From Prosopocoilus inquinatus (lineage: Eukaryota; Arthropoda; Insecta; Coleoptera; Lucanidae): a stretch of DNA of 64,000 nucleotides. The translations under genes were made by a program, and so were the position numbers. Under the pieces are notes generated by a model that worked only from the letters and a program-made list of their open reading frames with translations, was not told the DNA's origin and searched no databases. Shown in pieces: positions 14,101 to 27,500 of the stretch. The stretch spans positions 186,001 to 250,000 of the forward strand of contig JAYKNF010000017.1 of assembly GCA_036172665.1 (NCBI GenBank). The letters run 5' to 3'. The stretch's first letter is position 1; the number at the start of each line of letters is the position of its first letter.

Positions 14101-15791
14101 ACATCAAAGTTATTGGAGTAAATCGAAACGCCAAATAACATGATGGATGAGTAAGGATCGATTAGATACATCACAGGAACAACGCTAATGCGTGTTGTTT
14201 CGTTCAAAACTATTTCCTGCTTCTGCTGCGTCCGAGAACTTCGTATCTCACATCAAAGTTATTGGAGTAAATCGAAACGCCAAATAACATGATGGATGAG
14301 TAAGGATCGATTAGATACATCACAGGACAACGCTAATGCGTGTTGTTTCGTTTAAAACTATTTCCAGCCCCTGCTGCGTCCGAAAACTTCGTATCTCACT
14401 TCAGAGTTACTGGAGCCCATCCAAACGTCAGATAACATGATAGATGAGTAAGGATCGATTAGGTACATCACAGGAACAACGCTAATGCGTGTTGTTTCGT
14501 TCAAAACTATTTCCAGCTTCTGCTGCGTCCGAAAATTTCGTGTCTCACATTAGAGTTACTGGAGTCCATCGAAACGTCAAATAACATAGTAGCTAAGTAA
14601 GGATCGATTAGATACATCACAGGAACAACGCTAATACGTGTTGTTTCGTTTAAAACTATTTCCAGCTTCTGCTGCGTCCGAAAACTTCGTATCTCACTTC
14701 AGAGTTGCTGGAGCCCATCCAAACGTCAAATAACATGATAGATGAGTAAGGATCGATTAGGTACATCACAGGAACAACGCTAATGCGTGTTGTTTCGTTC
14801 AAAACTATTTCCAGCTTCTGCTGCGTCCGAAAATTTCGTGTCTCACATTAGAGTTACTGGAGTCCATCGAAACGTCAAATAACATAGTAGCTAAGTAAGG
14901 ATCGATTAGATACATCACAGGAACAACGCTAGTACGTGTTGTTTCGTTTAAAACTATTTCCAGCTTCTGCTGCGTCCGAGAACTTCGTATCTTACATCAG
15001 GGATACTGGAGTCCATCCAAACGTCAAATAACATGATAGATAAGTAAGGATCGATTAGATACATCACAGGAACAACGCTAGTACGTGTTGTTTCGTTTAA
15101 AACTATTTCCAGCTTCTGCTGCGTCCGAAAACTTCGTATCTCACTTCAGAGCTACTTGAGCCCATCCAAAAGCCAAATAACATGATAGATGAGTAAGGCT
15201 CGATTAGATACATCACAGGAACAACGCTAATGCGTGTTGTTTCATTTAAAACTATTTCCAGCTTCTGCTGCGTCCGAGAACTTCGTATCTCACATCAGGG
15301 ATACTGGAGTCCATCCAAACGTCAAATAACATGATAGACAAGTAAGGATTGATTAGATACAGCACAGGAACAACGCTAATGCGTGTTGTTTCGTTCAAAA
15401 CTATTTCCAGCTGCTCCTGTGTCCGAAAACTTCGTTTCTCACATTAGAGTTACTGGAGTCCATCCAAACGTCAAATAACATGATAGATAAGTAAGGATCG
15501 ATTAGATACATCACAGGAACAACGCTAATGCGTGTTGTTTCGTTTAAAACTATTTCCAGCTTCTGCTGCGTCCGAGAACTTCGTATCTCACATCAAAGTT
15601 ATTGGAGTCCATCGAAACGCCAAATAACCTGATGGATGAGTAAGGATCGATTAGATACATCACAGGAACAACGCTAATGCGTGTTGTTTCGTTCAAAACT
15701 ATTTCCAGCTTCTGCTGCATCCGAGAACTTCGTATCTCACATCAAAGTTATTGGAGTAAATCGAAACGCCAAATAACATGATGGATGAGTA
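11174..15791 (+). repeat. 31-monomer block, copy 2 of the 8,491-bp-offset duplication
   Basis: Monomer order matches 2683-7300 one for one over 4,618 bp. Private differences arose later: TTTGGTTT at 12515, GTGCCAG in E at 13111, TTTCCTGC in L at 14154 and CTGCTCCTG in U at 15345. The copy lacks AGATATATC at 11472. Confidence 0.85.
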
Positions 15792-16386
15792 AGGATCGAT
15801 TAGATACATCACAGGACAACGCTAATGCGTGTTGTTTCGTTTAAAACTATTTCCAGCCCCTGCTGCGTCCGAAAACTTCGTATCTCACTTCAGAGTTACT
15901 GGAGCCCATCCAAACGTCAGATAACATGATAGATGAGTAAGGATCGATTAGGTACATCACAGGAACAACGCTAATGCGTGTTGTTTCGTTCAAAACTATT
16001 TCCAGCTTCTGCTGCCTCCGAAAATTTCGTGTCTCACATTAGAGTTACTGGAGTCCATCGAAACGTCAAATAACATAGTAGCTAAGTAAGGATCGATTAG
16101 ATACATCACAGGAACAACGCTAATACGTGTTGTTTCGTTTAAAACTATTTCCAGCTTCTGCTGCGTCCGAAAACTTCGTATCTCACTTCAGAGTTGCTGG
16201 AGCCCATCCAAACGTCAAATAACATGATAGATGAGTAAGGATCGATTAGGTACATCACAGGAACAACGCTAATGCGTGTTGTTTCGTTCAAAACTATTTC
16301 CAGCATCTGCTGCGTCCGAAAATTTCGTGTCTCACATTAGAGTTACTGGAGTCCATCGAAACGTCAAATAACATAGTAGCTAAGTA

Positions 16387-16535
16387 AGGATCGATTAGAT
16401 ACATCACAGGAACAACGCTAATACGTGTTGTTTCGTTTAAAACTATTTCCAGCTCCTGCTGCGTCCGAAAACTTCGTATCTCACATCAGGGATACTGGAG
16501 TCCATCCAAACGTCAAATAACATGATAGATAAGTA
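16387..16535 (+). repeat. W/A chimeric monomer
   Basis: W-type left half (AATACG, CTCCTGCTGCGTCCGAAAAC) and A-type right half (CATCAGGGATACTGG, GATAAG), followed by B. Fuses the end of one HOR to the start of the next within one unit, removing one monomer. Confidence 0.8.
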
Positions 16536-17280
16536 AGGATCGATTATATACAGCACAGGAACAACGCTAATACGTGTTGTTTCGTTCAAAACTATTTCCA
16601 GCTTCTGCTGCGTCCGAAAACTTTGTATCTCACATCAGAGTTACTGGAGTCCATCCAAACTTCAAATAACATGATAGATGAGTAAGGATCGATTAGATAC
16701 ATCACAGGAACAACGCTAATGCGTGTTGTTTCGTTTAAAACTATTTCCAGCTTCTGCTGCGTCCGAGAACTTCGTATCTCACATCAAAGTTATTGGAGTC
16801 CATCGAAACGCCAAATAACCTGATGGATGAGTAAGGATCGATTAGATACATCACAGGAACAACGCTAATGCGTGTTGTTTCGTTTAAAACTATTTCCAGC
16901 TTCTGCTGCGTCCGAGAACTTCGTATCTCACATCAGGGATACTGGAGTCCATCCAAACGTCAAATAACATGATAGATAAGTAAGGATCGATTATATACAG
17001 CACAGGAACAACGCTAATACGTGTTGTTTCGTTCAAAACTATTTCCAGCTTCTGCTGCGTCCGAAAACTTTGTATCTCACATCAGAGTTACTGGAGTCCA
17101 TCCAAACTTCAAATAACATGATAGATGAGTAAGGATCGATTAGATACATCACAGGAACAACGCTAATGCGTGTTGTTTCGTTTAAAACTATTTCCAGCTT
17201 CTGCTGCGTCCGAGAACTTCGTATCTCACATCAAAGTTATTGGAGTCCATCGAAACGCCAAATAACCTGATGGATGAGTA

Positions 17281-17429
17281 AGGATCGATTAGATACATCA
17301 CAGGAATAACGCTAATGCGTGTTGTTTCGTTTAAAACTATTTCCAGCTTCTGCTGCGTCCGAAAACTTTGTATCTCACATCAGAGTTACTGGAGTCCATC
17401 CAAACTTCAAATAACATGATAGATGAGTA
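17281..17429 (+). repeat. D/B chimeric monomer
   Basis: Left part has the D-type GGAATAACGC; right part is B (CCGAAAACTTTG, CCAAACTTCAAAT, GATGAG). Followed by C as B normally is. This is the left breakpoint region of superblock copy 1. Confidence 0.78.
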
Positions 17430-20400
17430 AGGATCGATTAGATACATCACAGGAACAACGCTAATGCGTGTTGTTTCGTTTAAAACTATTTCCAGCTTCT
17501 GCTGCGTCCGAGAACTTCGTATCTCACATCAAAGTTATTGGAGTCCATCGAAACGCCAAATAACCTGATGGATGAGTAAGGATCGATTAGATACATCACA
17601 GGAACAACGCTAATGCGTGTTGTTTCGTTTAAAACTATTTCCAGCTTCTGCTGCGTCCGAGAACTTCGTATCTCACATCAGGGATACTGGAGTCCATCCA
17701 AACGTCAAATAACATGATAGATAAGTAAGGATCGATTATATACAGCACAGGAACAACGCTAATACGTGTTGTTTCGTTCAAAACTATTTCCAGCTTCTGC
17801 TGCGTCCGAAAACTTTGTATCTCACATCAGAGTTACTGGAGTCCATCCAAACTTCAAATAACATGATAGATGAGTAAGGATCGATTAGATACATCACAGG
17901 AACAACGCTAATGCGTGTTGTTTCGTTTAAAACTATTTCCAGCTTCTGCTGCGTCCGAGAACTTCGTATCTCACATCAAAGTTATTGGAGTCCATCGAAA
18001 CGCCAAATAACCTGATGGATGAGTAAGGATCGATTAGATACATCACAGGAATAACGCTAATGCGTGTTGTTTCGTTTAAAACTATTTCCAGCTTCTGCTG
18101 CGTCCGAAAATTTCGTGTCTCACATTAGAGTTACTGGAGTCCATCGAAACGTCAAATAACATGATAGATGAGTAAGGATCGATTAGATACATCACAGGAA
18201 CAACGCTAATGCGTATTGTTTCGTTTAAAACTATTTCCAGCTCCTCCTGTGTCAGAAAACTTCGTATCTCACATTAGAGTTTCTGGAGTCCATCCAAACG
18301 TCAAATAACATGATAGATAAGTAAGGATCGATTAGATACAGGACAGGAACAACGCTAATGCGTGTTGTTTCGTTTAAAACTATTTCCAGCTTCAGTTGCG
18401 TCCGAAAACTTCGTATCTCACTTCAGAGTTACTGGAGCTCATCCAAACGTCAAATAACATGATAGATGAGTAAGGATCGATTAGATACATCACAGGAACA
18501 ACGCTAATGCGTGTTGTTTCGTTTAAAACTATTTCCAGCTTCTGCTGCGTCCGAGAACTTCGTATCTCACATCAGAGTTACTAGAGTCCATCGAAACGTC
18601 AAATAACATGATAGATGAGTAAGGATCGATTAGATACATCACAGGAAAAACGCTAATGCGTATTGTTTCGTTTAAAACTATTTCCAGCTCCTCCTGTGTC
18701 CGAAAACTTCGTATCTCACATTAGAGTTACTGGAGTCCATCCAAACGTCAAATAACATGATAGATGAGTAAGGATCGATTAGATACAGCACAGGAACAAC
18801 GTTAATGCGTGTTGTTTCGTTTAAAACTATTTCCAGCTTCAGTTGCGTCCGAAAACTTCGTATATTACTTCAGAGTTACTGGAGCCCATCCAAACGTCAA
18901 ATAACATGATAGATGAGTAAGGATCGATTAGGTACATCACAGGAACAACGATAATGCGTGTTGTTTCGTTTAAAACTATTTCCAGCTCCTGCTGCGTCCG
19001 AAAACTTCGTATCTCACTTCAGATATTCTGGAGCACATCCAAACGTCAAATAACATGATAGACGAGTAAGGATCGATTAGATACAGCACAGGAACAACGC
19101 TAATGCGTGTTGTTTCGTTCAAAACTATTTCCAGCTTCTGCTGCGTCCGAGAACTTCGTATCTCACATCAAAGTTATTGGAGTAAATCGAAACGCCAAAT
19201 AACATGATGGATGAGTAAGGATCGATTAGATACATCACAGGAACAACGCTAATGCGTGTTGTTTCGTTCAAAACTATTTCCAGCTTCTGCTGCGTCCGAG
19301 AACTTCGTATCTCACATCAAAGTTATTGGAGTAAATCGAAACGCCAAATAACATGATGGATGAGTAAGGATCGATTAGATACATCACAGGACAACGCTAA
19401 TGCGTGTTGTTTCGTTTAAAACTATTTCCAGCCCCTGCTGCGTCCGAAAACTTCGTATCTCACTTCAGAGTTACTGGAGCCCATCCAAACGTCAGATAAC
19501 ATGATAGATGAGTAAGGATCGATTAGGTACATCACAGGAACAACGCTAATGCGTGTTGTTTCGTTCAAAACTATTTCCAGCTTCTGCTGCGTCCGAAAAT
19601 TTCGTGTCTCACATTAGAGTTACTGGAGTCCATCGAAACTTCAAATAACATAGTAGCTAAGTAAGGATCGATTAGATACATCACAGGAACAACGCTAATA
19701 CGTGTTGTTTCGTTTAAAACTATTTCCAGCTTCTGCTGCGTCCGAAAACTTCGTATCTCACTTCAGAGTTGCTGGAGCCCATCCAAACGTCAAATAACAT
19801 GATAGATGAGTAAGGATCGATTAGGTACATCACAGGAACAACGCTAATGCGTGTTGTTTCGTTCAAAACTATTTCCAGCTTCTGCTGCGTCCGAAAATTT
19901 CGTGTCTCACATTAGAGTTACTGGAGTCCATCGAAACGTCAAATAACATAGTAGCTAAGTAAGGATCGATTAGATACATCACAGGAACAACGCTAGTACG
20001 TGTTGTTTCGTTTAAAACTATTTCCAGCTTCTGCTGCGTCCGAGAACTTCGTATCTTACATCAGGGATACTGGAGTCCATCCAAACGTCAAATAACATGA
20101 TAGATAAGTAAGGATCGATTAGATACAGCACAGGAACAACGCTAATACGTGTTGTTTCGTTTAAAACTATTTCCAGCCCCTGCTGCGTCCGAAAACTTCG
20201 TATCTCACTTCAGAGTTACTGGAGCCCATCCAAACGTCAAATAACATGATAGATGAGTAAGGATCGATTAGGTACATCACAGGAACAACGCTAATGCGTG
20301 TTGTTTCGTTCAAAACTATTTCCAGCTTCTGCTGCGTCCGAAAATTTCGTGTCTCACATTAGAGTTACTGGAGTCCATCGAAACGTCAAATAACATAGTA

Positions 20401-20706
20401 GCTAAGTAAGGATCGATTAGATACATCACAGGAACAACGCTAATACGTGTTGTTTCGTTTAAAACTATTTCCAGCTTCTGCTGCGTCCGAAAACTTCGTA
20501 TCTCACTTCAGAGTTGCTGGAGCCCATCCAAACGTCAAATAACATGATAGATAAGTAAGGATCGATTAGATACATCACAGGAACAACGCTAATGCGTGTT
20601 GTTTCATTTAAAACTATTTCCAGCTTCTACTGCGTCCGAGAACTTCGTATCTCACATCAAAGTTATTGGAGTAAATCGAAACGCCAAATAATATGATGGA
20701 TGAGTA

Positions 20707-20826
20707 AGGATCGATTAGATACATCACAGGAACAACGCTAATGCGTGTTGTTTCGTTCAAAACTATTTCCAGCTTCTGCTGCGTCCGAGAGTCCATCGAA
20801 ACGTCAAATAACATGATAGATAAGTA
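20707..20826 (+). repeat. 120-bp monomer with a 29-bp deletion, copy 1
   Basis: The sequence runs GCGTCCGAGAGTCCATCG, skipping the 29 bp between CCGAGA and GTCCATCG. Intact relatives have AGA on both sides, so a 3-bp microhomology junction is likely. The 120-bp length is divisible by three and lets an antisense frame run on, producing a spurious 77-codon ORF. Confidence 0.92.
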
Positions 20827-23800
20827 AGGATCGATTAGATACATCACAGGAACAACGCTAGTACGTGTTGTTTCGTTTAAAACTATTTCCAGCTTCTGCT
20901 GCGTCCGAAAACTTCGTATCTCACTTCAGAGCTACTTGAGCCCATCCAAAAGCCAAATAACATGATAGATGAGTAAGGCTCGATTAGATACATCACAGGA
21001 ACAACGCTAATGCGTGTTGTTTCATTTAAAACTATTTCCAGCTTCTGCTGCGTCCGAGAACTTCGTATCTCACATCAGGGATACTGGAGTCCATCCAAAC
21101 GTCAAATAACATGATAGACAAGTAAGGATTGATTAGATACAGCACAGGAACAACGCTAATGCGTGTTGTTTCGTTCAAAACTATTTCCAGCTCCTCCTGT
21201 GTCCGAAAACTTCGTTTCTCACATTAGAGTTACTGGAGTCCATCCAAACGTCAAATAACATGATAGATAAGTAAGGATCGATTAGATACATCACAGGAAC
21301 AACGCTAATGCGTGTTGTTTCGTTTAAAACTATTTCCAGCTTCTGCTGCGTCCGAGAACTTCGTATCTCACATCAAAGTTATTGGAGTCCATCGAAACGC
21401 CAAATAACCTGATGGATGAGTAAGGATCGATTAGATACATCACAGGAACAACGCTAATGCGTGTTGTTTCGTTCAAAACTATTTCCAGCTTCTGCTGCAT
21501 CCGAGAACTTCGTATCTCACATCAAAGTTATTGGAGTAAATCGAAACGCCAAATAACATGATGGATGAGTAAGGATCGATTAGATACATCACAGGACAAC
21601 GCTAATGCGTGTTGTTTCGTTTAAAACTATTTCCAGCCCCTGCTGCGTCCGAAAACTTCGTATCTCACTTCAGAGTTACTGGAGCCCATCCAAACGTCAG
21701 ATAACATGATAGATGAGTAAGGATCGATTAGGTACATCACAGGAACAACGCTAATGCGTGTTGTTTCGTTCAAAACTATTTCCAGCTTCTGCTGCGTCCG
21801 AAAATTTCGTGTCTCACATTAGAGTTACTGGAGTCCATCGAAACGTCAAATAACATAGTAGCTAAGTAAGGATCGATTAGATACATCACAGGAACAACGC
21901 TAATACGTGTTGTTTCCTTTAAAACTATTTCCAGCTTCTGCTGCGTCCGAAAACTTCGTATCTCACTTCAGAGTTGCTGGAGCCCATCCAAACGTCAAAT
22001 AACATGATAGATGAGTAAGGATCGATTAGGTACATCACAGGAACAACGCTAATGCGTGTTGTTTCGTTCAAAACTATTTCCAGCTTCTGCTGCGTCCGAA
22101 AATTTCGTGTCTCACATTAGAGTTACTGGAGTCCATCGAAACGTCAAATAACATAGTAGCTAAGTAAGGATCGATTAGATACATCACAGGAACAACGCTA
22201 ATACGTGTTGTTTCGTTTAAAACTATTTCCAGCTCCTGCTGCGTCCGAAAACTTCGTATCTCACTTCAGAGTTTCTGGAGCCCATCCAAACGTCAGATAA
22301 CATGATAGACGAGTAAGGATCGATTAGATACATCACAGGAACAACGCTAATGCGTGTTGTTTCGTTTAAAACTATTTCCAGCTTCTGCTGCGTCCGAGAA
22401 CTTCGTATCTCACATCAGGGATACTGGAGTCCATCCAAACGTCAAATAACATGATAGATAAGTAAGGATCGATTATATACAGCACAGGAACAACGCTAAT
22501 ACGTGTTGTTTCGTTCAAAACTATTTCCAGCTTCTGCTGCGTCCGAAAACTTTGTATCTCACATCAGAGTTACTGGAGTCCATCCAAACTTCAAATAACA
22601 TGATAGATGAGTAAGGATCGATTAGATACATCACAGGAACAACGCTAATGCGTGTTGTTTCGTTTAAAACTATTTCCAGCTTCTGCTGCGTCCGAGAACT
22701 TCGTATCTCACATCAAAGTTATTGGAGTCCATCGAAACGCCAAATAACCTGATGGATGAGTAAGGATCGATTAGATACATCACAGGAACAACGCTAATGC
22801 GTGTTGTTTCGTTTAAAACTATTTCCAGCTTCTGCTGCGTCCGAGAACTTCGTATCTCACATCAGGGATACTGGAGTCCATCCAAACGTCAAATAACATG
22901 ATAGATAAGTAAGGATCGATTATATACAGCACAGGAACAACGCTAATACGTGTTGTTTCGTTCAAAACTATTTCCAGCTTCTGCTGCGTCCGAAAACTTT
23001 GTATCTCACATCAGAGTTACTGGAGTCCATCCAAACTTCAAATAACATGATAGATGAGTAAGGATCGATTAGATACATCACAGGAACAACGCTAATGCGT
23101 GTTGTTTCGTTTAAAACTATTTCCAGCTTCTGCTGCGTCCGAGAACTTCGTATCTCACATCAAAGTTATTGGAGTCCATCGAAACGCCAAATAACCTGAT
23201 GGATGAGTAAGGATCGATTAGATACATCACAGGAATAACGCTAATGCGTGTTGTTTCGTTTAAAACTATTTCCAGCTTCTGCTGCGTCCGAAAATTTCGT
23301 GTCTCACATTAGAGTTACTGGAGTCCATCGAAACGTCAAATAACATGATAGATGAGTAAGGATCGATTAGATACATCACAGGAACAACGCTAATGCGTAT
23401 TGTTTCGTTTAAAACTATTTCCAGCTCCTCCTGTGTCAGAAAACTTCGTATCTCACATTAGAGTTTCTGGAGTCCATCCAAACGTCAAATAACATGATAG
23501 ATAAGTAAGGATCGATTAGATACAGGACAGGAACAACGCTAATGCGTGTTGTTTCGTTTAAAACTATTTCCAGCTTCAGTTGCGTCCGAAAACTTCGTAT
23601 CTCACTTCAGAGTTACTGGAGCTCATCCAAACGTCAAATAACATGATAGATGAGTAAGGATCGATTAGATACATCACAGGAACAACGCTAATGCGTGTTG
23701 TTTCGTTTAAAACTATTTCCAGCTTCTGCTGCGTCCGAGAACTTCGTATCTCACATCAGAGTTACTAGAGTCCATCGAAACGTCAAATAACATGATAGAT

Positions 23801-24401
23801 GAGTAAGGATCGATTAGATACATCACAGGAAAAACGCTAATGCGTATTGTTTCGTTTAAAACTATTTCCAGCTCCTCCTGTGTCCGAAAACTTCGTATCT
23901 CACATTAGAGTTACTGGAGTCCATCCAAACGTCAAATAACATGATAGATGAGTAAGGATCGATTAGATACAGCACAGGAACAACGTTAATGCGTGTTGTT
24001 TCGTTTAAAACTATTTCCAGCTTCAGTTGCGTCCGAAAACTTCGTATATTACTTCAGAGTTACTGGAGCCCATCCAAACGTCAAATAACATGATAGATGA
24101 GTAAGGATCGATTAGGTACATCACAGGAACAACGATAATGCGTGTTGTTTCGTTTAAAACTATTTCCAGCTCCTGCTGCGTCCGAAAACTTCGTATCTCA
24201 CTTCAGATATTCTGGAGCACATCCAAACGTCAAATAACATGATAGACGAGTAAGGATCGATTAGATACAGCACATTAACAACGCTAATGCGTGTTGTTTC
24301 GTTCAAAACTATTTCCAGCTTCTGCTGCGTCCGAGAACTTCGTATCTCACATCAAAGTTATTGGAGTAAATCGAAACGCCAAATAACATGATGGATGAGT
24401 A

Positions 24402-24501
24402 AGGATCGATTAGATACATCACAGGAACAACGCTAATGCGTGTTGTTTCGTTCAAAGTTATTGGAGTAAATCGAAACGCCAAATAACATGATGGATGAGT
24501 A
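24402..24501 (+). repeat. 100-bp L monomer with a 49-bp deletion
   Basis: TTTCGTTCAAA joins directly to GTTATTGGAGTAAATC. Intact L has TCAAA at both deletion edges, so the junction used a 5-bp direct repeat. An intact L follows at 24502. Superblock copy 2 has only one intact L (37729), so this event is specific to copy 1. Confidence 0.9.
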
Positions 24502-27500
24502 AGGATCGATTAGATACATCACAGGAACAACGCTAATGCGTGTTGTTTCGTTCAAAACTATTTCCAGCTTCTGCTGCGTCCGAGAACTTCGTATCTCACA
24601 TCAAAGTTATTGGAGTAAATCGAAACGCCAAATAACATGATGGATGAGTAAGGATCGATTAGATACATCACAGGACAACGCTAATGCGTGTTGTTTCGTT
24701 TAAAACTATTTCCAGCCCCTGCTGCGTCCGAAAACTTCGTATCTCATTTCAGAGTTACTGGAGCCCATCCAAACGTCAGATAACATGATAGATGAGTAAG
24801 GATCGATTAGGTACATCACAGGAACAACGCTAATGCGTGTTGTTTCGTTCAAAACTATTTCCAGCTTCTGCTGCGTCCGAAAATTTCGTGTCTCACATTA
24901 GAGTTACTGGAGTCCATCGAAACGTCAAATAACATAGTAGCTAAGTAAGGATCGATTAGATACATCACAGGAACAACGCTAATACGTGTTGTTTCGTTTA
25001 AAACTATTTCCAGCTTCTGCTGCGTCCGAAAACTTCGTATCTCACTTCAGAGTTGCTGGAGCCCATCCAAACGTCAAATAACATATTAGATGAGTAAGGA
25101 TCGATTAGGTACATCACAGGAACAACGCTAATGCGTGTTGTTTCGTTCAAAACTATTTCCAGCTTCTGCTGCGTCCGAAAATTTCGTGTCTCATATTAGA
25201 GTTACTGGAGTCCATCGAAACGTCAAATAACATAGTAGCTAAGTAAGGATCGATTAGATACATCACAGGAACAACGCTAGTACGTGTTGTTTCGTTTAAA
25301 ACTATTTCCAGCTTCTGCTGCGTCCGAGAACTTCGTATCTTACATCAGGGATACTGGAGTCCATCCAAACGTCAAATAACATGATAGATAAGTAAGGATC
25401 GATTAGATACAGCACAGGAACAACGCTAATACGTGTTGTTTCGTTTAAAACTATTTCCAGCCCCTGCTGCGTCCGAAAACTTCGTATCTCACTTCAGAGT
25501 TACTGGAGCCCATCCAAACGTCAAATAACATGATAGATGAGTAAGGATCGATTAGGTACATCACAGGAACAACGCTAATGCGTGTTGTTTCGTTCAAAAC
25601 TATTTCCAGCTTCTGCTGCGTCCGAAAATTTCGTGTCTCACATTAGAGTTACTGGAGTCCATCGAAACGTCAAATAACATAGTAGCTAAGTAAGGATCGA
25701 TTAGATACATCACAGGAACAACGCTAATACGTGTTGTTTCGTTTAAAACTATTTCCAGCTTCTGCTGCGTCCGAAAACTTCGTATCTCACTTCAGAGTTG
25801 CTGGAGCCCATCCAAACGTCAAATGACATGATAGATAAGTAAGGATCGATTAGATACATCACAGGAACAACGCTAATGCGTGTTGTTTCATTTAAAACTA
25901 TTTCCAGCTTCTACTGCGTCCGAGAACTTCGTATCTCACATCAGAGTTACTAGAGTCCATCGAAACGTCAAATAACATGATAGATAAGTAAGGATCGATT
26001 AGATACATCACAGGAACAACGCTAGTACGTGTTGTTTCGTTTAAAACTATTTCCAGCTTCAGCTGCGTCCGAAAACTTCGTATCTCACTTCAGAGCTACT
26101 TGAGCCCATCCAAAAGCCAAATAACATGATAGATGAGTAAGGCTCGATTAGATACATCACAGGAACAACGCTAATGCGTGTTGTTTCATTTAAAACTATT
26201 TCCAGCTTCTGCTGCGTCCGAGAAATTCGTATCTCACATCAGGGATACTGGAGTCCATCCAAACGTCAAATAACATGATAGACAAGTAAGGATTGATTAG
26301 ATACAGCACAGGAACAACGCTAATGCGTGTTGTTTCGTTCAAAACTATTTCCAGCTCCTCCTGTGTCCGAAAACTTCGTTTCTCACATTAGAGTTACTGG
26401 AGTCCATCCAAACGTCAAATAACATGATAGATAAGTAAGGATCGATTAGATACATCACAGGAACAACGCTAATGCGTGTTGTTTCGTTTAAAACTATTTC
26501 CAGCTTCTGCTGCGTCCGAGAACTTCGTATCTCACATCAAAGTTATTGGAGTCCATCGAAACGCCAAATAACCTGATGGATGAGTAAGGATCGATTAGAT
26601 ACATCACAGGAACAACGCTAATGCGTGTTGTTTCGTTCAAAACTATTTCCAGCTTCTGCTGCATCCGAGAACTTCGTATCTCACATCAAAGTTATTGGAG
26701 TAAATCGAAACGCCAAATAACATGATGGATGAGTAAGGATCGATTAGATACATCACAGGACAACGCTAATGCGTGTTGTTTCGTTTAAAACTATTTCCAG
26801 CCCCTGCTGCGTCCGAAAACTTCGTATCTCACTTCAGAGTTACTGGAGCCCATCCAAACGTCAGATAACATGATAGATGAGTAAGGATCGATTAGGTACA
26901 TCACAGGAACAACGCTAATGCGTGTTGTTTCGTTCAAAACTATTTCCAGCTTCTGCTGCGTCCGAAAATTTCGTGTCTCACATTAGAGTTACTGGAGTCC
27001 ATCGAAACGTCAAATAACATAGTAGCTAAGTAAGGATCGATTAGATACATCACAGGAACAACGCTAATACGTGTTGTTTCGTTTAAAACTATTTCCAGCT
27101 TCTGCTGCGTCCGAAAACTTCGTATCTCACTTCAGAGTTGCTGGAGCCCATCCAAACGTCAAATAACATGATAGATGAGTAAGGATCGATTAGGTACATC
27201 ACAGGAACAACGCTAATGCGTGTTGTTTCGTTCAAAACTATTTCCAGCTTCTGCTGCGTCCGAAAATTTCGTGTCTCACATTAGAGTTACTGGAGTCCAT
27301 CGAAACGTCAAATAACATAGTAGCTAAGTAAGGATCGATTAGATACATCACAGGAACAACGCTAATACGTGTTGTTTCGTTTAAAACTATTTCCAGCTCC
27401 TGCTGCGTCCGAAAACTTCGTATCTCACTTCAGAGATTCTGGAGCCCATCCAAACGTCAGATAACATGATAGACAAGTAAGGATCGATTAGATACATCAC

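Larger units (their letters stand above)
15792..17429 (+). repeat. Junction stretch with two chimeric monomers
   Basis: Eleven monomers: M-N-O-N, a W/A chimera at 16387, B-C, A-B-C, and a D/B chimera at 17281. It links the 8.5-kb-offset duplication to the first superblock. The D/B monomer is the left breakpoint region of the superblock duplication. Confidence 0.78.

Noticed and set aside
20614..20847. Minus-strand ORF of 77 codons
   Set aside because: It lies entirely in satellite monomers and exists because the 120-bp deletion monomer keeps frame. It has repeated internal segments and no recognisable domain.
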